A stretch of DNA of 7,688 nt from Rhizobacter sp. GTDB lineage: Bacteria; Pseudomonadota; Gammaproteobacteria; Burkholderiales; Burkholderiaceae_C. How positions within the stretch are numbered: position 1 is the stretch's first letter; each line of letters starts with the position of its first letter. Below, in pieces: positions 6,601-7,688 of this stretch. A program made the position numbers and the translations under genes. The DNA is taken from assembly GCA_025351675.1 (NCBI GenBank), contig JANXVK010000100.1:1-7688 (forward strand), in the 5' to 3' direction. Under the pieces are notes generated by a model. The model saw nothing but the letters and a program-made list of their open reading frames with translations, did no database searches and had not been told where the DNA came from.

Positions 6601-7688
6601 AACACCGCCGGCCAGGTGGAATTGATCGCGAGCGGCAAGGATGCGGCGGGTAACCCCGTGCAGGCGGCGAGCAGCGTCTGGGTGACGAAGCAGGGCGAGC
6701 TCTGGTTCGCGCAAGACAACGACGACCGCATCGACGTGCTGCCCGAGAAGAAGCGCTACGAACCCGGCGAGACCGCGACGCTGCAGGTGCGCATGCCGTT
6801 CCGCGAAGCGACCGCGCTGGTCGCGGTCGAGCGTGAGGGCGTGATGGAGACGCGGGTCGTCACCTTGCGCGGCGACGACCCGACCATCGCGCTGAAGATC
6901 GAGCCGGGCTGGGGCCCGAACGTGTACGTCAGCGTGCTCGCGCTGCGCGGCCGGATCCGCGACGTGCCGTGGTATTCGTTCTTCACCTGGGGCTGGAAGG
7001 AGCCGATGAACTGGGTGCGCTCGTTTTGGTACGAAGGCCGCGAGTACCAGGCGCCGACCGCGATGGTCGATCTGTCGAAGCCGGCGTTCAAGTTGGGTGT
7101 CGCCGCGTTGCAGATCGGCATCAAGGCGCACGAGTTGCAGGTGACGGTGACGACCGACAAGTCGCGCGAGGAACCGCCGGGTCGCGGCGCTGGGGGTGCC
7201 GTTTACACGGTGCGCGGCAAGGCGATCGCGAAGGTCAAGGTCGCGTTCGACGGCAAGCCGCTCGCCGGCGCTGAAGTGGCGTTCGCGGCGGTCGACGAAG
7301 GCCTGCTCGCGCTGCGCAACAACGACTCGTGGGACCTGCTGAACGCGATGATCCAGCCGCGCGCGTGGGGCGTCGAGACCAGCACCGCGCAGAGCGAGAT
7401 CATCGGCCGTCGCCACTACGGCCGCAAGGCGGTCGCGGCCGGCGGCGGTGGCGGGCGCGGCGCCACGCGCGAGTTGTTCGACACGCTGCTGCTGTGGAAG
7501 GCGAACGTGGTGCTCGACGCGAACGGCGAGGCGACGATCGAGGTGCCGCTGAACGATTCGCTCACCAGCTTCAAGCTCGTCGCGATCGCCGATGCCGGTA
7601 CCGCGCAGTTCGGCACCGGCAGCGCCAGCATCCGCGTCACACAGGACCTGCAGATGCTCTCGGGCCTGCCACCGCTGGTGCGCGAGGG
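3604..7688 (+). CDS. Alpha-2-macroglobulin-family secreted protein with MG2 domain (3' end outside window)
   Basis: The frame is open from the ATG at 3604 to the right edge, 1361 complete codons with no stop. Residues 1-23 are a signal peptide (hydrophobic Ala/Gly core, cleavage after AQA); there is no lipobox Cys, so the mature protein is probably free in the periplasm, unlike the lipoprotein YfhM. Bacterial A2M proteins act as protease traps that guard the cell envelope. A string of beta-sandwich domains follows: an Ig-like N-terminal part (24-130), further domains to about 510, an MG2-like domain from MFVRTGVLVTNLG (520) with GKPVEGAEI...DANGLAKV, several more MG domains, AFAAVDEGLLAL (about 1227-1238), a Gly/Arg-rich linker (1268-1289) and RELFDTLLLWKANVVLD (from 1289), then LNDSFTSFKLVAIA and SGLPPLVREG. 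The thioester domain, if present, lies beyond the window, so whether CxEQ is kept is unknown. Ten Cys fall in close sequential pairs, as suits an oxidising compartment. Confidence 0.92.
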   Translation, partial: MLRSIVGAAAAAGLSFIAGVAQAATIVGVSPRDEVAQVRQITVKFSEGVVAFGDLRLPDPLALSCQGAAPAGAGRWANDRVWLYDFREPLPPGTRCTLKARPEWKPRVGVLTGLTEFSFNTGGPAVVSVQPYDGGQIAEDQHFLLRLNGAAVEATVLANAWCEVEGIGERIGVSVIGGEARAALLKALGIDKKAQIERPLILACKRPLPPAAAVRLVWGKGIGGVANPKITTTIEQRFRFMVRPAFTAEFSCERENANAPCVAVRPMSVRFSAPVARDVAAKVRLVPTSGAALAPVFDKDEKAVEVSEIKFPMPLPENAGFTIEMPRDLRDNADRPLANASMFPLKVATGDAPPIAKFAAAPFGVVELGDPLVPVTLRHVQGDLRSAAAGGQVRVKQLKSDADILAWYNRLKLYDQRQVSAKEIGLPESQWFTFENDTDAGLDKRGRPIKRKTERVFASRELSLLNKEAGAKRLDLPQLNGGDPRSFEVVGIPIAEPGYHVVEIESARLGQSLLDKRAPMFVRTGVLVTNLGVHFKFGRENSVVWVTTLDRGKPVEGAEIAVNDCTGKKLWSGKTDANGLAKVAQAIDSGFERCPGESGLFVTARKVDNRADAKGVVDTAFVFSSWQKGIESWRFNVPTGRGAEPDVRAATVFDRTLFRAGETVSMKHFVRFETSTGLANAKPDDLPTRMKIVHQGSGQEFVQPLKWNGVRNAVASWAIPPAAKLGVYNVVLERESGSEKGVDKGGERRRREWTSGNFRVEEFRLPLVDARVSGPKAVAVAPSALPIAVQLNYFSGGPMAQQPARASALLKSRSTSFNGYDEFSFEPPREPNKAQGNTGDEDTETTPDARDGQLVADKLALTTDKNGAASFTLKDLPAVTRPSEITAEVSYNDPNGEVQTTSTTIPLWPSATVLGIKTGSWASSRGKVRFSAVALDTSGRPIKGQRIEVRGRLSQTISTRKRMVGGFYAWDNRTEVKDLGALCSGVSDDRGLLLCEAELNTAGQVELIASGKDAAGNPVQAASSVWVTKQGELWFAQDNDDRIDVLPEKKRYEPGETATLQVRMPFREATALVAVEREGVMETRVVTLRGDDPTIALKIEPGWGPNVYVSVLALRGRIRDVPWYSFFTWGWKEPMNWVRSFWYEGREYQAPTAMVDLSKPAFKLGVAALQIGIKAHELQVTVTTDKSREEPPGRGAGGAVYTVRGKAIAKVKVAFDGKPLAGAEVAFAAVDEGLLALRNNDSWDLLNAMIQPRAWGVETSTAQSEIIGRRHYGRKAVAAGGGGGRGATRELFDTLLLWKANVVLDANGEATIEVPLNDSLTSFKLVAIADAGTAQFGTGSASIRVTQDLQMLSGLPPLVRE

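Noticed and set aside
4978..7416. Long open frame on the - strand (812 codons) opposite the A2M gene
   Set aside because: It is the mirror of a high-GC gene with strong third-position bias. The product is an Arg/His/Leu/Ala-rich string with no recognisable domain, while the + strand frame is a clear A2M protein.

Overview
The window looks like chromosomal DNA of a high-GC betaproteobacterium, most likely of the order Burkholderiales. The protein families, codon use and gene types all fit that group, but this placement is inference from sequence style; no database search was made. Five loci can be supported, four on the + strand and one (moaC) on the - strand.

Layout: (1) 3-497, the C-terminal end of a membrane protein, probably a PglL/Wzy-type O-oligosaccharyltransferase or O-antigen ligase, cut by the left edge. 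(2) 499-1173, a compact type II toxin-antitoxin operon: an AbrB/MazE-fold antitoxin overlapping a PIN-domain VapC toxin by 4 bases, preceded by a perfect inverted repeat that looks like its own operator. Its GC content is clearly lower than that of its flanks. (3) 1174-1335, a short stretch carrying what looks like the first codons of a second, destroyed PIN toxin. (4) 1332-1847 (-), moaC of molybdenum cofactor synthesis. (5) 1931-3532, a BepA-like periplasmic M48 metalloprotease with TPR repeats, interrupted by an in-frame TAG. (6) 3604 to the right edge, the first 1361 residues of a very large secreted alpha-2-macroglobulin-family protein whose thioester region lies beyond the window.

Apart from moaC and the TA module, the theme is the cell envelope: glycan transfer, outer-membrane quality control and protease trapping. 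The most notable signal is the broken protease. Its stop codon falls at the codon where M48 enzymes carry the third zinc ligand (Glu), the rest of the frame is intact, and TAG is the normal terminator of three genes here, including this one. This points to a recent nonsense mutation or a base-call error, not to recoding. I did not find a convincing new multi-gene system. The TA module next to a relic of another one, and the protease next to a protease-trap protein, are the contexts most worth a second look.
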